Shown here piece after piece: positions 1 to 9,797 of a DNA stretch of 64,000 nt. Position 1 is the stretch's first letter. Each line of letters opens with the position of its first letter. The position numbers were made by a program, and so were the translations under genes. The notes below the pieces were generated by a model that saw nothing but the letters and a program-made list of their open reading frames with translations, was not told where the DNA came from and searched no databases. Source of the DNA: Roseibium aestuarii (lineage in GTDB: Bacteria > Pseudomonadota > Alphaproteobacteria > Rhizobiales > Stappiaceae); the NCBI RefSeq assembly GCF_008477545.1, contig NZ_VORA01000006.1, positions 62,001 through 126,000 of the forward strand, written 5' to 3'.

Positions 1-158
1 GCCTCGTTGGCTTCCTTGAAGCTGTTTTCGGCCTCCGCATCCCCCGGATTTCGGTCGGGATGGTATTTCATCGCCATCTTTCGATAGGCGCTCTTCAGCG
101 TCTTTTCATCCGCATCGCGGGTGACGCCCAGTACCTCGTAGAAATCGCGCTTGGCCAT
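1..158 (-). CDS. dnaJ: Chaperone protein DnaJ (5' end only)
   Basis: Only the first 52 codons are in the window; the gene runs off the left edge. The product is the J-domain co-chaperone that delivers substrates to DnaK and stimulates its ATPase in the cytosol. The reading frame begins [12 protein letters not shown] and contains the J-domain helix II/III junction with the diagnostic HPD tripeptide ([10 protein letters not shown], around residues 33-42), the residues that contact DnaK. It lies downstream of dnaK on the same strand with a gap of 190 bases, the usual dnaK-dnaJ order, so it is probably co-transcribed. The Met codon at 156-158 is the obvious start. Identification is secure; the G/F, zinc-finger and C-terminal domains cannot be assessed. 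Confidence 0.95.
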   Translation of the reverse strand, partial: MAKRDFYEVLGVTRDADEKTLKSAYRKMAMKYHPDRNPGDAEAENSFKEANE

Positions 159-295
159 TCTCGGTCACTCGTCTTGGGGCCGGACCCAAAAGGGCGGCAA
201 CCGCTCCATGTCGTGCCCTGTCTGCGTTCCGCGCCTTGCGCGCATCAGCGCGAAGGGGGCACGACAGGGGCAGGAGATGCCGCGGCCGGCACGAT

Positions 296-329
296 CCGGC
301 CCCGCATCCCGTGAAGGATGCGAGGCCGG
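296..329 (-). other. Intercistronic hairpin between dnaK and dnaJ
   Basis: The dnaK-dnaJ gap contains an inverted repeat with outer arms CCGGCC/GGCCGG (296-301 and 324-329) and inner arms GCATCC/GGATGC around a 6-base loop, with one mismatched pair between them. No U-tract follows it on the dnaK strand, so it looks more like a partial attenuator or an mRNA-stabilising/processing hairpin that lowers dnaJ relative to dnaK than a full terminator. That role is inference. Confidence 0.5.
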
Positions 330-348
330 ACCTGTTTCATCTCAGCGA

Positions 349-2253
<1,905 letters not shown>

Positions 2254-2365
2254 TTTAAGCCTCTCTTTCTAGCAAACCGGAAAGACCCGTTTCGGCATCA
2301 ATCCGGCTCCTCTTCATGGATTGTCCGAAGCAGGCCTTCGAACACTCGCGACGAGCGCGTTGATC

Positions 2366-2397
2366 GCTATATAGGTGGATGATCCTGCGGCTGCAAG
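2366..2397 (-). promoter_or_regulatory. Predicted RpoH (sigma-32) promoter of dnaK
   Basis: Read on the minus strand, CTTG (2394-2397) is followed after 18 bases by CCTATATAGC (2366-2375). This fits the alphaproteobacterial heat-shock consensus CTTG-N16-18-CYTATNTNNG except for the final G. It lies about 113 bases upstream of the dnaK start, so a long leader is expected. Transcription has not been shown; the match and position are what support it. Confidence 0.75.
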
Positions 2398-2508
2398 ACG
2401 GGGATCCGCGGGTTTTGCGGAGCATCCAGTCATCGGACGGCCGGGTTTCAAAGTGGTTACCAAGGGGAACGCACGATACCGCTCCCGCCGTTATCCAGAG
2501 GTGATGCC

Positions 2509-3159
2509 ATGCCCGCACCGACACCACCCCGGCCGGAGAGCCTGCCGGCAACTCTGCCTGAAGGTCTGCGCCTCATCCCCGGCCGCTTTGATCGCGCTGC
2601 CCAGGAGGCGCTCGTGGCGGATCTGCGCGGCATTCTCGCAAAAGCCCCCCTCTTCCGGCCGGTGATGCCGCGCACGGCCAAGCCGTTTTCCGTGCGGATG
2701 AGCAATTGCGGCGCGCTCGGCTGGGTGTCGAACGTCAACGGCTACCGCTATCAGGCGACCCATCCGGTCACCGGAACCCCGTGGCCCGGGATCCCGCCCG
2801 TGCTTCTGGACCTGTGGCGGGAGGTGGCGCCCGACGCTCCGGAGCCGGAGGCCTGTCTCATCAACTATTATGAGACCACAGCGAAGATGGGAATGCATCA
2901 GGACCGGGACGAGGAGACGTTCGATGCGCCCGTGGTGTCGGTCTCCCTCGGGGACACGGCCACCTTCCGCGTCGGCGGCACCACGCGGGGCGGCAAGACG
3001 TCGTCCTTCCGGCTGGCCTCGGGCGATGTTGTGGTTCTCGGCGGCGAAGCCCGCCTCGCCTATCACGGCATCGACCGGATCCTGCCCGGCTCCTCAACGC
3101 TGCTGAAAAATGGCGGACGGATCAATCTGACACTGAGGCGGGTGACGAGGGCGACGTAA
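2509..3159 (+). CDS. alkB: AlkB-family Fe(II)/2-oxoglutarate dioxygenase (DNA dealkylation repair)
   Basis: A 216-residue protein of the AlkB family, which oxidatively removes methyl groups from N1-methyladenine and N3-methylcytosine in DNA or RNA. The iron facial triad is visible as H130-x-D132 (motif MHQDRDE) and H186 (AYHGIDR), and the 2-oxoglutarate-binding arginines as R204 and R210 in GGRINLTLR. The NYYE motif before the HxD matches E. coli AlkB (N119-Y120-Y121-E122 here). The gene is divergent from dnaK. It stands alone, without ada. The length is normal for AlkB (about 216), and the start ATG has an AGAGGTG-like site upstream. Confidence 0.93.
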   Translation: MPAPTPPRPESLPATLPEGLRLIPGRFDRAAQEALVADLRGILAKAPLFRPVMPRTAKPFSVRMSNCGALGWVSNVNGYRYQATHPVTGTPWPGIPPVLLDLWREVAPDAPEPEACLINYYETTAKMGMHQDRDEETFDAPVVSVSLGDTATFRVGGTTRGGKTSSFRLASGDVVVLGGEARLAYHGIDRILPGSSTLLKNGGRINLTLRRVTRAT

Positions 3160-3161
3160 AA

Positions 3162-3210
3162 CCCTCACCCGTCGCTGCGCTCCGACCTCTCCCGATCTCG
3201 GGAGAGGTGA
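3162..3210. repeat. Left 49-bp inverted repeat of the DUF559 cassette
   Basis: This 49-base segment is the reverse complement of 3642-3690 except for one base. Its inner half is itself a palindrome (CCTCTCCC-GATC-type centre-GGGAGAGG). It begins 3 bases after the alkB stop codon and supplies the last 15 codons and the stop of the DUF559 gene. Confidence 0.9.
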
Positions 3211-3599
3211 CCTGGTGCATGCCGCTCCGCTGGTGTCATCGGCGCATCGCACTGAAGCAGGATTATTTCGAGGACGGCCTGCGTTTCCTGCAAGACCTGA
3301 TTGTTCCAGAACCTCACAACCCGAAAGCCGACGCTCTCCAGAAAAAGCGTTCGTGCCGCATCCTGATCTGCTTGAAGAGAATGATGCCCCCCGTCGAGTT
3401 CCACGACCAGCTCGGCTTCCTTGCAGACGAAGTCAGCGACATATGGCCCAACGGGAACCTGGCACCTGAATTTCCATCCATTCAGGCCGCGGTTTCGCAA
3501 ATGATACCAGAGCAGCTGCTCCGCATCGGTGGCATTGCGACGAAGGTGTCTGGCAAAGGTCGTTTTCTTCAAACGGCGCTCTCTGCAGCTTGACCCCAA
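3165..3599 (-). CDS. DUF559 (VSR-endonuclease-like) protein within inverted repeats
   Basis: A 144-residue protein of the DUF559 family, which has the restriction-endonuclease-like fold related to very-short-patch-repair (Vsr) nucleases. The core is recognisable: an N-terminal helix ARHLRRNATDAEQLLWYHLR (16-35), then GPYVADFVC with candidate catalytic Asp56, and VELDGGHH with candidate Glu68 and two histidines, then RVVRFWNNQVL. No target is established for the family as a whole. Residues 130-144 (HLSRDRERSERSDG and the preceding Gly) and the stop codon are encoded by the left inverted repeat, so gene and repeat are physically merged. It is a lone gene, convergent with alkB. Function beyond nuclease-like is not assignable. 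Confidence 0.85.
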   Translation of the reverse strand: MGSSCRERRLKKTTFARHLRRNATDAEQLLWYHLRNRGLNGWKFRCQVPVGPYVADFVCKEAELVVELDGGHHSLQADQDAARTLFLESVGFRVVRFWNNQVLQETQAVLEIILLQCDAPMTPAERHAPGHLSRDRERSERSDG

Positions 3600-3641
3600 G
3601 TACTGCTTGAAGCGGAGAGCACTGCAAGAGCGTAACGGTAA

Positions 3642-3690
3642 TCACCTCTCCCGAGACCGGGAGAGGTCGGAGCGCAGCGACGGGTGAGGG
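3642..3690. repeat. Right 49-bp inverted repeat of the DUF559 cassette
   Basis: Reverse complement of 3162-3210 with a single mismatch (position 32 of the repeat unit). It lies 42 bases upstream of the DUF559 start codon and ends 1 base before the ubiB stop codon. Its internal CCTCTCCC/GGGAGAGG palindrome can form a hairpin in either strand, and may also terminate ubiB transcription. Confidence 0.9.
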
Positions 3691-3691
3691 T

Positions 3692-5275
3692 TCAGGCCCA
3701 CATGCCTGCCGCAATGGCCACCATGGCGGCGGCGATGATCCAGAGAGCGAGGCGGCCGGAGCGGGTGTGGCGGGCTTCGGCCTTGCCGATGGCCTCGGCG
3801 GTTTCCGCATCGAAACGCAGGCCCTGTTCGACCATGCGCTCCATTTCCGACGACATGCGGCCGATGCGGTCGGCAAAGATCGGCAGGTCGTTGGCGATGC
3901 GGAACATCGAGCCCACCAGATTGCCGGTGTCGCGCAGCTTGCCGACCGGACCGAGGTTCTCGCGGATCCAGTCGCCGACCACAGGCTCGGCAGTCTTCCA
4001 CATGTCGAGGCGCGGATTGAGCGTGCGGGCCACCCCTTCCACCACGACCATGGTTTTCTGCAGCATGATCAGCTGGGTCTGGGTGCGCATCTCGAAGAGT
4101 TCGGTGACCTCGAAAAGCTGGGTGAGCAGCCGCGCCATGGAGATTTCCGAGGCATCGTGACCGTGGATCGGCTCGCCGATGGCGCGGATCGCCTGGGCGA
4201 ACATGTCCACGTCCTGATGGGCCGGAACGTAACCGGCCTCGAAATGCACCTCGGCGACCCGGCGATAGTTGCGGGTGATGAAGCCGTAGAGGATCTCGGC
4301 CAGGAAGCGGCGCTCGCGCGGAGACAGGCGGCCGGTGATGCCGAAATCGACGGCCACCAGCGTTCCGTCGGTTTCCGCAAACAGGTTGCCCTGATGCATG
4401 TCCGCATGGAAGAAGCCGTCGCGCAGGGTGTGGCGCAGGAAGCTCTGGATGACAGTGTCGCCCAGACGCTCGAGGTCCTGACCGTCGTCAAACAGGCCTT
4501 CCACGTCGGACAGCTTGCGGCCGTCGATCCATTCCATGGTCAGCACGCCCTTGGCGGTGCGCAGCCAGTCGACGGAGGGAACGCGGAAGCCGGGATCCTG
4601 AGCCGTGTTCTCGCCCATCTCGGACAGGGCGGCAGCCTCGAGGCGGAAATCCATTTCCATGGCCACCGACTGGGCGAGCGTGTCGACCACCGCCACCGGG
4701 CGCAGACGCCGTGAAGGCGCGTGGAAACGCTCCACCAGACGGGCCACCATGTAGAAGCTCTGGAGGTCGCGCTGGAAGCGGCGCTGCACATTGGGGCGCA
4801 GCACCTTCACGGCCACCTTTCTCAGGGTGCCGTCCCGGTCCCGCAGGGTGGCCGGATGCACCTGGGCGATGGAGGCGGCAGCAACCGCCGGTTCGAAGCT
4901 TTCGTAGATCGCTTCCACCGGCTGACCGAGAGCCTCGGCCACGGCGCGACGGGCGGCTTCGTGGTCAAAGGCCGGCAGACGGTCCTGCAGGGCGGAAAGC
5001 TCCTTCGCCGCTTCCTTCCCGACCACGTCGGCACGGGTGGCGAGGAACTGGCCGAGCTTCACATAGGAGGGGCCGAGGCGGTTGAGCGCGTCGGACAGGC
5101 GCAGGTCGGCGCTCTTGTCGCGCACGGACCGGCGCTCCAGCAGGCGCGCGGCGCCAATCGCCAGGCGCGGACCGGCGGGCAGGTCGGGCAGACTTGCCAG
5201 ACCGAAGACGCCCTCCCGGGCCATCACGAACCCCGCCCTGGCAAGGCGGAGCAACGGCATTACCGCAAAGCCCAT
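3692..5275 (-). CDS. ubiB: UbiB family atypical kinase/ATPase for ubiquinone biosynthesis
   Basis: A 527-residue UbiB/ADCK protein, an ATPase-like accessory factor of ubiquinone biosynthesis that acts at the cytoplasmic face of the inner membrane. The family KxGQ motif is at K73-LGQ76 (YVKLGQFLATR) and the alanine-rich loop that replaces the normal kinase P-loop is AAASIAQVH (132-140). The invariant Asp-Phe-Gly appears as VDFGITGRL. A hydrophobic C-terminus (about residues 506-527) ending AAGMWA provides the membrane anchor. It starts 3 bases after the ubiE stop, so the two form an operon transcribed ubiE-ubiB. Length and motifs are standard. Confidence 0.95.
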   Translation of the reverse strand: MGFAVMPLLRLARAGFVMAREGVFGLASLPDLPAGPRLAIGAARLLERRSVRDKSADLRLSDALNRLGPSYVKLGQFLATRADVVGKEAAKELSALQDRLPAFDHEAARRAVAEALGQPVEAIYESFEPAVAAASIAQVHPATLRDRDGTLRKVAVKVLRPNVQRRFQRDLQSFYMVARLVERFHAPSRRLRPVAVVDTLAQSVAMEMDFRLEAAALSEMGENTAQDPGFRVPSVDWLRTAKGVLTMEWIDGRKLSDVEGLFDDGQDLERLGDTVIQSFLRHTLRDGFFHADMHQGNLFAETDGTLVAVDFGITGRLSPRERRFLAEILYGFITRNYRRVAEVHFEAGYVPAHQDVDMFAQAIRAIGEPIHGHDASEISMARLLTQLFEVTELFEMRTQTQLIMLQKTMVVVEGVARTLNPRLDMWKTAEPVVGDWIRENLGPVGKLRDTGNLVGSMFRIANDLPIFADRIGRMSSEMERMVEQGLRFDAETAEAIGKAEARHTRSGRLALWIIAAAMVAIAAGMWA

Positions 5276-5278
5276 GGA

Positions 5279-6082
5279 TCAGAATTTCCAGCCGGAATGA
5301 AGGGCGGCGATGCCACCGGTGTAGTTGCGATAGGTCACCCGCTCGAAGCCGGCCTCGCGGATCATCTCGGCGAAGCGCTCCTGATGGGGGAACTTGCGAA
5401 TGCTTTCGACGAGATAGCGGTAGGGTTCGCCGTCGCCGGTGATCACCTGGCCCATGGGCGGGATCGCCTTGAAGGAGAAGGCGTCATAGACCTTGTCGAG
5501 CAGAGGCACGTCGACCTCGGAGAATTCCAGGCAGAGGAACCGCCCTCCCCGCTTCAGAACCCGGTGCGCCTCGCGCAGGGCCTTGGGGATGTCCGGCACG
5601 TTGCGGATGCCGAAGGCGATCGTGTAGGCGTCGAAGGTCTTGTCCGGGAAGGGCAGATCTTCCGCATTGCCCTGGGAAAAGCGGATCAGCTCGCTGAGGC
5701 CCGCCTTGTCCGCCCGATCCTGACCGACATTCAGCATGGAATTGTTGATGTCGCAGACGACCGCCTTCACCGCGTTGTTGGAGCGGCGCACCACCTTGGT
5801 GGAAATGTCTCCGGTGCCGCCGGCCACATCCAGCAGGGTCCATTCGCGGGCCGGGGTCTTGGGCGGCGCCAGCACGGAGACCATGGCGTCCTTCCACACC
5901 CGGTGCAGGCCACCGGACATGAGGTCGTTCATCAGGTCATAGCGCTCCGCCACCTTGTGGAAGACGTCGTTGACCATGCCCTGCTTCTGGCCTTCCGCCA
6001 CGGTGGTGAAGCCGAAGCTGGTGGGCATGTCCTCCGGCGCGCGGCTGGACGACGTACGGGCAGAAGCCTGATCTTGCGCCAT
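5279..6082 (-). CDS. ubiE: Demethylmenaquinol/2-methoxy-6-polyprenyl-1,4-benzoquinol methyltransferase UbiE
   Basis: A 267-residue class I SAM-dependent C-methyltransferase that methylates the ubiquinone ring. The UbiE signature [17 protein letters not shown] begins at residue 49, SAM motif I is [10 protein letters not shown] (83-92), and the second UbiE signature region [17 protein letters not shown] follows. The C-terminal [20 protein letters not shown] end (here [17 protein letters not shown]) is conserved in the family. First gene of the ubiE-ubiB pair; divergent from mutM, with about 200 bases between their starts. In an alphaproteobacterium that makes ubiquinone the ubiquinone role is the likely one. 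Confidence 0.97.
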   Translation of the reverse strand: MAQDQASARTSSSRAPEDMPTSFGFTTVAEGQKQGMVNDVFHKVAERYDLMNDLMSGGLHRVWKDAMVSVLAPPKTPAREWTLLDVAGGTGDISTKVVRRSNNAVKAVVCDINNSMLNVGQDRADKAGLSELIRFSQGNAEDLPFPDKTFDAYTIAFGIRNVPDIPKALREAHRVLKRGGRFLCLEFSEVDVPLLDKVYDAFSFKAIPPMGQVITGDGEPYRYLVESIRKFPHQERFAEMIREAGFERVTYRNYTGGIAALHSGWKF

Positions 6083-6281
6083 GTCTCGAGGTCTCCTTGA
6101 ATGCGAACGGACGGCTGGGGCCGAAGAGGCCTGCTCCTATATGTCGCTGTCTGGCCGCTTTTCACACCGCCCGCCTGCAAATTGCAAGCACGCGAGACGA
6201 AATTCGGCCACGGGACCATAGAACAACCCGGCGGGCGTGACTATGTTCCGCCCTGTCTTGCCAGCCCAGGAACACCGATCC

Positions 6282-7178
6282 ATGCCAGAATTGCCCGAAG
6301 TCGAAACGGTCCGGCGCGGTCTCCAGCCCAGCTTCGAGGGCGCGCTTGTGACGCAGGTCGAGCAACGGCGCCCGGACCTGCGCTTCCCCTTCCCCACGGA
6401 CTTCGTCGCACGGCTGGAAGGCCGCCGCGTGGAGGCCCTGTCCCGCCGGGCAAAATATCTTCTGGCCGATGTGGAAGGCGGGGACGTTCTGGTCATGCAC
6501 CTGGGCATGTCCGGATCCTTCCGCATCGAGACCTCGGATCCGGATCCGCTGATGCCCGGCGCCTTCGCCATTCCGCGCGGCAAGGACGAAAAGCACGACC
6601 ACGTGGTGTTTCGCCTCAGCGCGCCGTCCGGCCAGAGCACCCGGGTCATCTACAATGACCCGCGCCGCTTCGGCTTCATGACGCTGGTCGAGCGCGGCGG
6701 CCTGGCCTCCCATCCGCTGTTTGCGGCCATGGGCCTGGAGCCGCTGGGCAACGCGCTGGATGGGGGCACCATCTCGCGCCTCTTCGCGGGCAAGGCCGCC
6801 CCTCTCAAGGCCGCGCTGCTCGATCAGAAGCTGATTGCCGGGCTCGGCAACATCTATGTCTGCGAGGCCCTGTGGCGCGCCGGACTGAGCCCGACCCGCA
6901 AGGCCGGCACCATCGCCTCGAAATCCGGCAAGGCAACGGAGCGGACGACGGCGCTCGCCGGACATATCCGCGACACGCTGAACGAGGCGATCGAGGCGGG
7001 CGGTTCAAGCCTCAGGGACCATCGCCAGGCGGATGGCACGCTGGGCTATTTCCAGCACCGTTTCAACGTCTATGACCGGGAAGGCGAGCCCTGCCGCAAG
7101 CCCGGCTGCGGCGGCACCGTGAGCCGCATCGTCCAGTCGGGACGTTCGACCTTCTACTGCCCCTCCTGCCAGCGGTGA
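6282..7178 (+). CDS. mutM: Formamidopyrimidine-DNA glycosylase MutM (Fpg)
   Basis: A bifunctional glycosylase/AP lyase that excises 8-oxoguanine and formamidopyrimidines from DNA. I place the start at 6282, not at the earlier in-frame Met at 6237, because the mature protein must begin PELPEVE: Pro2 is the catalytic nucleophile and Glu3 the general acid. The resulting protein has 298 residues. The helix-two-turn-helix segment [19 protein letters not shown] is present, and the C-terminal zinc finger has its four cysteines (CRKPGCGG...FYCPSCQR). It is divergent from ubiE, followed by the crotonase gene, the standard alphaproteobacterial order. All catalytic residues are intact. Confidence 0.97.
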   Translation: MPELPEVETVRRGLQPSFEGALVTQVEQRRPDLRFPFPTDFVARLEGRRVEALSRRAKYLLADVEGGDVLVMHLGMSGSFRIETSDPDPLMPGAFAIPRGKDEKHDHVVFRLSAPSGQSTRVIYNDPRRFGFMTLVERGGLASHPLFAAMGLEPLGNALDGGTISRLFAGKAAPLKAALLDQKLIAGLGNIYVCEALWRAGLSPTRKAGTIASKSGKATERTTALAGHIRDTLNEAIEAGGSSLRDHRQADGTLGYFQHRFNVYDREGEPCRKPGCGGTVSRIVQSGRSTFYCPSCQR

Positions 7179-7281
7179 TCCGGTTGCATCCCTTTGGGCG
7201 TTCGGCTAGGCCTTGTAGGGAAAAATGCGTTCGCTCCGGACGTTCCGGAGACGGCGCAAGAGGATCCGAGGGGAAGCAATC

Positions 7282-8055
7282 ATGGGTTACGAGCATATCC
7301 GCGTCGAGAGCAAGGGCCGCGTCGGGGTCATCACCCTGGACCGTCCGCAGGCGCTGAACGCGCTCTGCACGCCGCTGATCGACGAGGTGAACCAGGCGCT
7401 CACCCAGTTCGAGGGCGACGACAAGATCGGCTGCATCGTGCTGACCGGCTCCGAGAAGGCCTTTGCCGCCGGGGCGGACATCAAGGAAATGTCCGAGCTC
7501 ACCTACATGGACGCCTATCTGGGCGACTTCATCACCAAGTGGGAACAGGTGTCGCGGACCCGCAAGCCGATCATCGCGGCGGTGGCCGGCTATGCGCTCG
7601 GGGGCGGCTGCGAGCTGGCCATGATGTGCGACTTCATCATCGCGGCCGACAACGCCAAGTTCGGTCAGCCGGAAATCACCCTGGGCGTCATGCCGGGGGC
7701 TGGCGGCACCCAGCGCCTCACCCGTCTGGTGGGCAAGTCCAAGGCCATGGACCTGTGCCTGACCGGGCGCATGATGGATGCGGAGGAAGCCGAACGCAGC
7801 GGCCTTGTGGCCCGGGTGGTGCCTGCCGACGATCTGATGACCGAGGCCCTGAAGGCGGCGGACAAGATCGCCGGTTTCTCCCTGCCCATCGCCATGATGA
7901 CCAAGGAAAGCGTCAACCGCTCCTATGAGACGACGCTGACCGAAGGTCTGCGCTTCGAGCGCCGGGTGTTCCATTCGATGTTCGCGACCGAGGACCAGAA
8001 GGAAGGCATGGCCGCCTTCGTGGAGAAGCGGAAGCCGCAATTCTCCAACAAATGA
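7282..8055 (+). CDS. Enoyl-CoA hydratase (crotonase family)
   Basis: A 257-residue hydratase that adds water to trans-2-enoyl-CoA in beta-oxidation or related acyl-CoA pathways. The start is set at the ATG at 7282 behind a GGGGAAGCA ribosome-binding site; a longer frame opens at 7225 without one. The oxyanion-hole segment AAGADIKEM and the [11 protein letters not shown] segment are present, and both catalytic glutamates of mitochondrial crotonase (Glu144 in GGGCEL and Glu164 in GQPEI) are conserved, followed by PGAGGTQRL. This is strong evidence for a true short-chain enoyl-CoA hydratase and not an isomerase. It is located between mutM and rpsT, a conserved position in Hyphomicrobiales. Confidence 0.93.
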   Translation: MGYEHIRVESKGRVGVITLDRPQALNALCTPLIDEVNQALTQFEGDDKIGCIVLTGSEKAFAAGADIKEMSELTYMDAYLGDFITKWEQVSRTRKPIIAAVAGYALGGGCELAMMCDFIIAADNAKFGQPEITLGVMPGAGGTQRLTRLVGKSKAMDLCLTGRMMDAEEAERSGLVARVVPADDLMTEALKAADKIAGFSLPIAMMTKESVNRSYETTLTEGLRFERRVFHSMFATEDQKEGMAAFVEKRKPQFSNK

Positions 8056-8077
8056 CTCAGAACCTTGCGCTTTGCCG

Positions 8078-8106
8078 TTGACGGGCGTCTGAACCCCGAC
8101 TATAAG
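8078..8106 (+). promoter_or_regulatory. Predicted sigma-70 promoter of rpsT
   Basis: TTGACG (8078-8083) and TATAAG (8101-8106) are separated by exactly 17 bases. The pair lies 126 bases before the rpsT start, in the gap after the crotonase gene, giving a leader of about 118 bases. Each box differs from consensus by one base, so a strong housekeeping promoter is expected, suiting a ribosomal protein gene. Confidence 0.8.
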
Positions 8107-8231
8107 CAGCGCCCAACCGGTGGCGATCGTTTCGCTGCCGCTGTTTTTCATCGGAACAGCCTTGCTCCTCAGGGACAGCCGTTTCGACCTTCAACTGAAC
8201 GAAAGTTCCACCTTGGATCAGGATTGAGCCC

Positions 8232-8498
8232 ATGGCCAACACTCCCTCGGCCAAGAAGGCGGCCCGCAAGATTGCCCGCCGGACGGCCACGAACAAAGCT
8301 CGTCGGAGCCGCGTGCGGACCTACCTGCGTAAAGTCGAAGAAGCTATTGCTTCCGGCGACCAGGCTGCCGCTAACGAGGCACTGAAGGCTGCTCAACCGG
8401 AAATCATGCGCGCTGCCGGCAAGGGCGTGATGCATGGCAACACCGCATCTCGCAAGGTGTCTCGTCTGAGCGCCCGCGTGAAGGCACTGAGCGCCTAA
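8232..8498 (+). CDS. rpsT: 30S ribosomal protein S20
   Basis: An 88-residue, lysine/arginine/alanine-rich protein that binds 16S rRNA in the body of the small subunit. The N-terminus [20 protein letters not shown] and the C-terminal [22 protein letters not shown] are diagnostic for S20. It is monocistronic: its own promoter at 8078-8106 and a Rho-independent terminator at 8531-8556. The long leader (about 120 bases) could allow the autogenous translational control known for E. coli S20, but I see no sequence proof of that. Confidence 0.98.
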   Translation: MANTPSAKKAARKIARRTATNKARRSRVRTYLRKVEEAIASGDQAAANEALKAAQPEIMRAAGKGVMHGNTASRKVSRLSARVKALSA

Positions 8499-8528
8499 GC
8501 CAGTCTCTTCGCACATGCATGCGATCTG

Positions 8529-8556
8529 AAAAACCCGGCCTCTGGCCGGGTTTTTT
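8529..8556 (+). terminator. Rho-independent terminator of rpsT
   Basis: A-rich lead-in, CCCGGCC stem, TCT loop, GGCCGGG (8544-8550) and a run of six Ts (8551-8556), about 30 bases after the rpsT stop. Textbook intrinsic terminator. Confidence 0.95.
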
Positions 8557-9797
8557 GTTTGCCGCGCAATTTTGCCAAGGTAAATTTTCGGCGCGAAATG
8601 CTGCCTTTACGAAGTTTTCCCGAGGCTCAAATTTGGCAGACTTTCCTCTTATCTTTCAAGGCCTTACCCATATGTCGGGAGGGTCATGCGGAAGGTTTGC
8701 GGATTCGACCCCTGTCAAGCGGAAACGGCTCGATTTTTTTTCGCCACCACAGCTTATCGCATGAGCAGGACAGCCGGGCGCAAAAGTCGTTAAGCACCAA
8801 GGGATTTCGCAGGCGCAAACAGGCTCCACCTGTCAAACTTACGTAACGTCCAAAGCATGCCTGCTAAGGATTTGTTCAGGACATGCGCTTGCTGCCCCCT
8901 ACCCCCCTGTATATGTTTAAAACATCGGTTGGGCGGCAAGCGAGACCGGCAAAAAGCATCAAATAAGATCTGGGGTAGTCATGATAAATTCCAATCATCA
9001 TCACGCTACGAATTCAGCCAGACACTTAGATAATGAATACGAAAACGTATTTGTTGATCTGAGATAAATACCGACGGTTTCGCGTTTTTCTTCTTTAATT
9101 CGTCTGCGGTTTTTACTGGAGCATGCTATAGCGTGTGCTCCATGGGGGGATCCGTGTGCCACGTCTCTGAAATCTCCGGACATGGGCTCGTTGCGCCCGC
9201 GGCTGGCTGTGCCAGATATGATGCGACGGCAGCCGCCCAGCCCTGGGTGAAGCCCCTGCATGCCGGGGCTTCCGATGGCCGGAGGTCTTTGAAACATGGC
9301 AACAATCTGTCCTCGGACAGGAAGGACGCGACCACGCCGGACATGGCCCTTGCGTCAAGCAGGAAATTTGCAAACGCCACGTGGCTGACAGACTTGAGGA
9401 ATTTTGCGCCGGGTGAAAAAAACGCCGAGAAAGGACTTGACCTGACGGCCCCGATCGACATTTTGTGCCGCTCCAACCGGCGGCGCCCGATGTCCAAAGA
9501 CGGGACCCTAACCGCCTGGTCGATTTCCGCAAACGGCAGTGACGCAAGCCCAGGGCTTGCCCCCGTCGAGGAACCAAATTTGCAAGACCCGACCGGGGTT
9601 TCCCGGACCACGCCGGCCAGATCCGCCGCAAGGCAGGATCCGGTCACGGCTTGCAAACGCACATGACCGCGCCCCCACCGGGGCGACGCAAGACAAACAG
9701 TCCCAACTCACGTGGGACGCAATAAGAGCCACGAATGTGGCATGGGCAAAGACGAGCGGCTGTGGCGGATCGCTCCGATAACAGGAGGCGGAAGACA
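8557..9797. other. 1.24-kb rpsT-dnaA gap, AT-rich in part; possible origin or dnaA control region
   Basis: No convincing gene. Short frames in 9113-9897 overlap one another on both strands, have no family resemblance and no clear ribosome-binding sites. About 8840-9125 is markedly AT-richer than its surroundings and holds short palindromes: ATGTTT-A-AAACAT (8913-8925), TTACGTAA (8839-8846), AATACG-AAAA-CGTATT (9036-9051) and GGAGCA...TGCTCC (9118-9141). No match to the consensus DnaA box TTATCCACA was found, so a chromosomal origin is possible from position but not supported by boxes. The dnaA promoter must lie in or near this region. Confidence 0.5.
9700..9741 (+). promoter_or_regulatory. 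Two tandem hairpins in the dnaA leader
   Basis: GTCCCA (9700-9705) pairs with TGGGAC (9713-9718), and 9 bases later GCCAC (9728-9732) pairs with GTGGC (9737-9741) around a GAAT loop. They end 56 bases before the dnaA start codon. If the transcript begins upstream, both would fold in the 5' leader. A regulatory role is inference. Confidence 0.45.

Larger units (their letters stand above)
3162..3690. mobile_element. Putative mobile cassette: DUF559 gene between 49-bp inverted repeats
   Basis: A 529-base unit bounded by near-identical inverted repeats and filled almost completely by one gene for a VSR-like DUF559 protein. It sits exactly between the stop codons of alkB (ends 3159) and ubiB (ends 3692), like a unit inserted into a convergent intergenic space. 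Inverted repeats of this sequence type (CCCTCACCCGTCGCTGCG...) are widespread in alphaproteobacterial genomes and are often seen beside DUF559 genes. No target-site duplication is evident, and no transposase is present. Mobility is inferred from structure only. Confidence 0.6.

Noticed and set aside
3207..3593. 128-residue plus-strand frame opposite DUF559
   Set aside because: Shadow of the DUF559 gene; the minus strand has the conserved family motifs.
8557..9797. Confirmed oriC
   Set aside because: No consensus DnaA boxes; only AT-richness and position argue for it, so it is listed as a possible control region.
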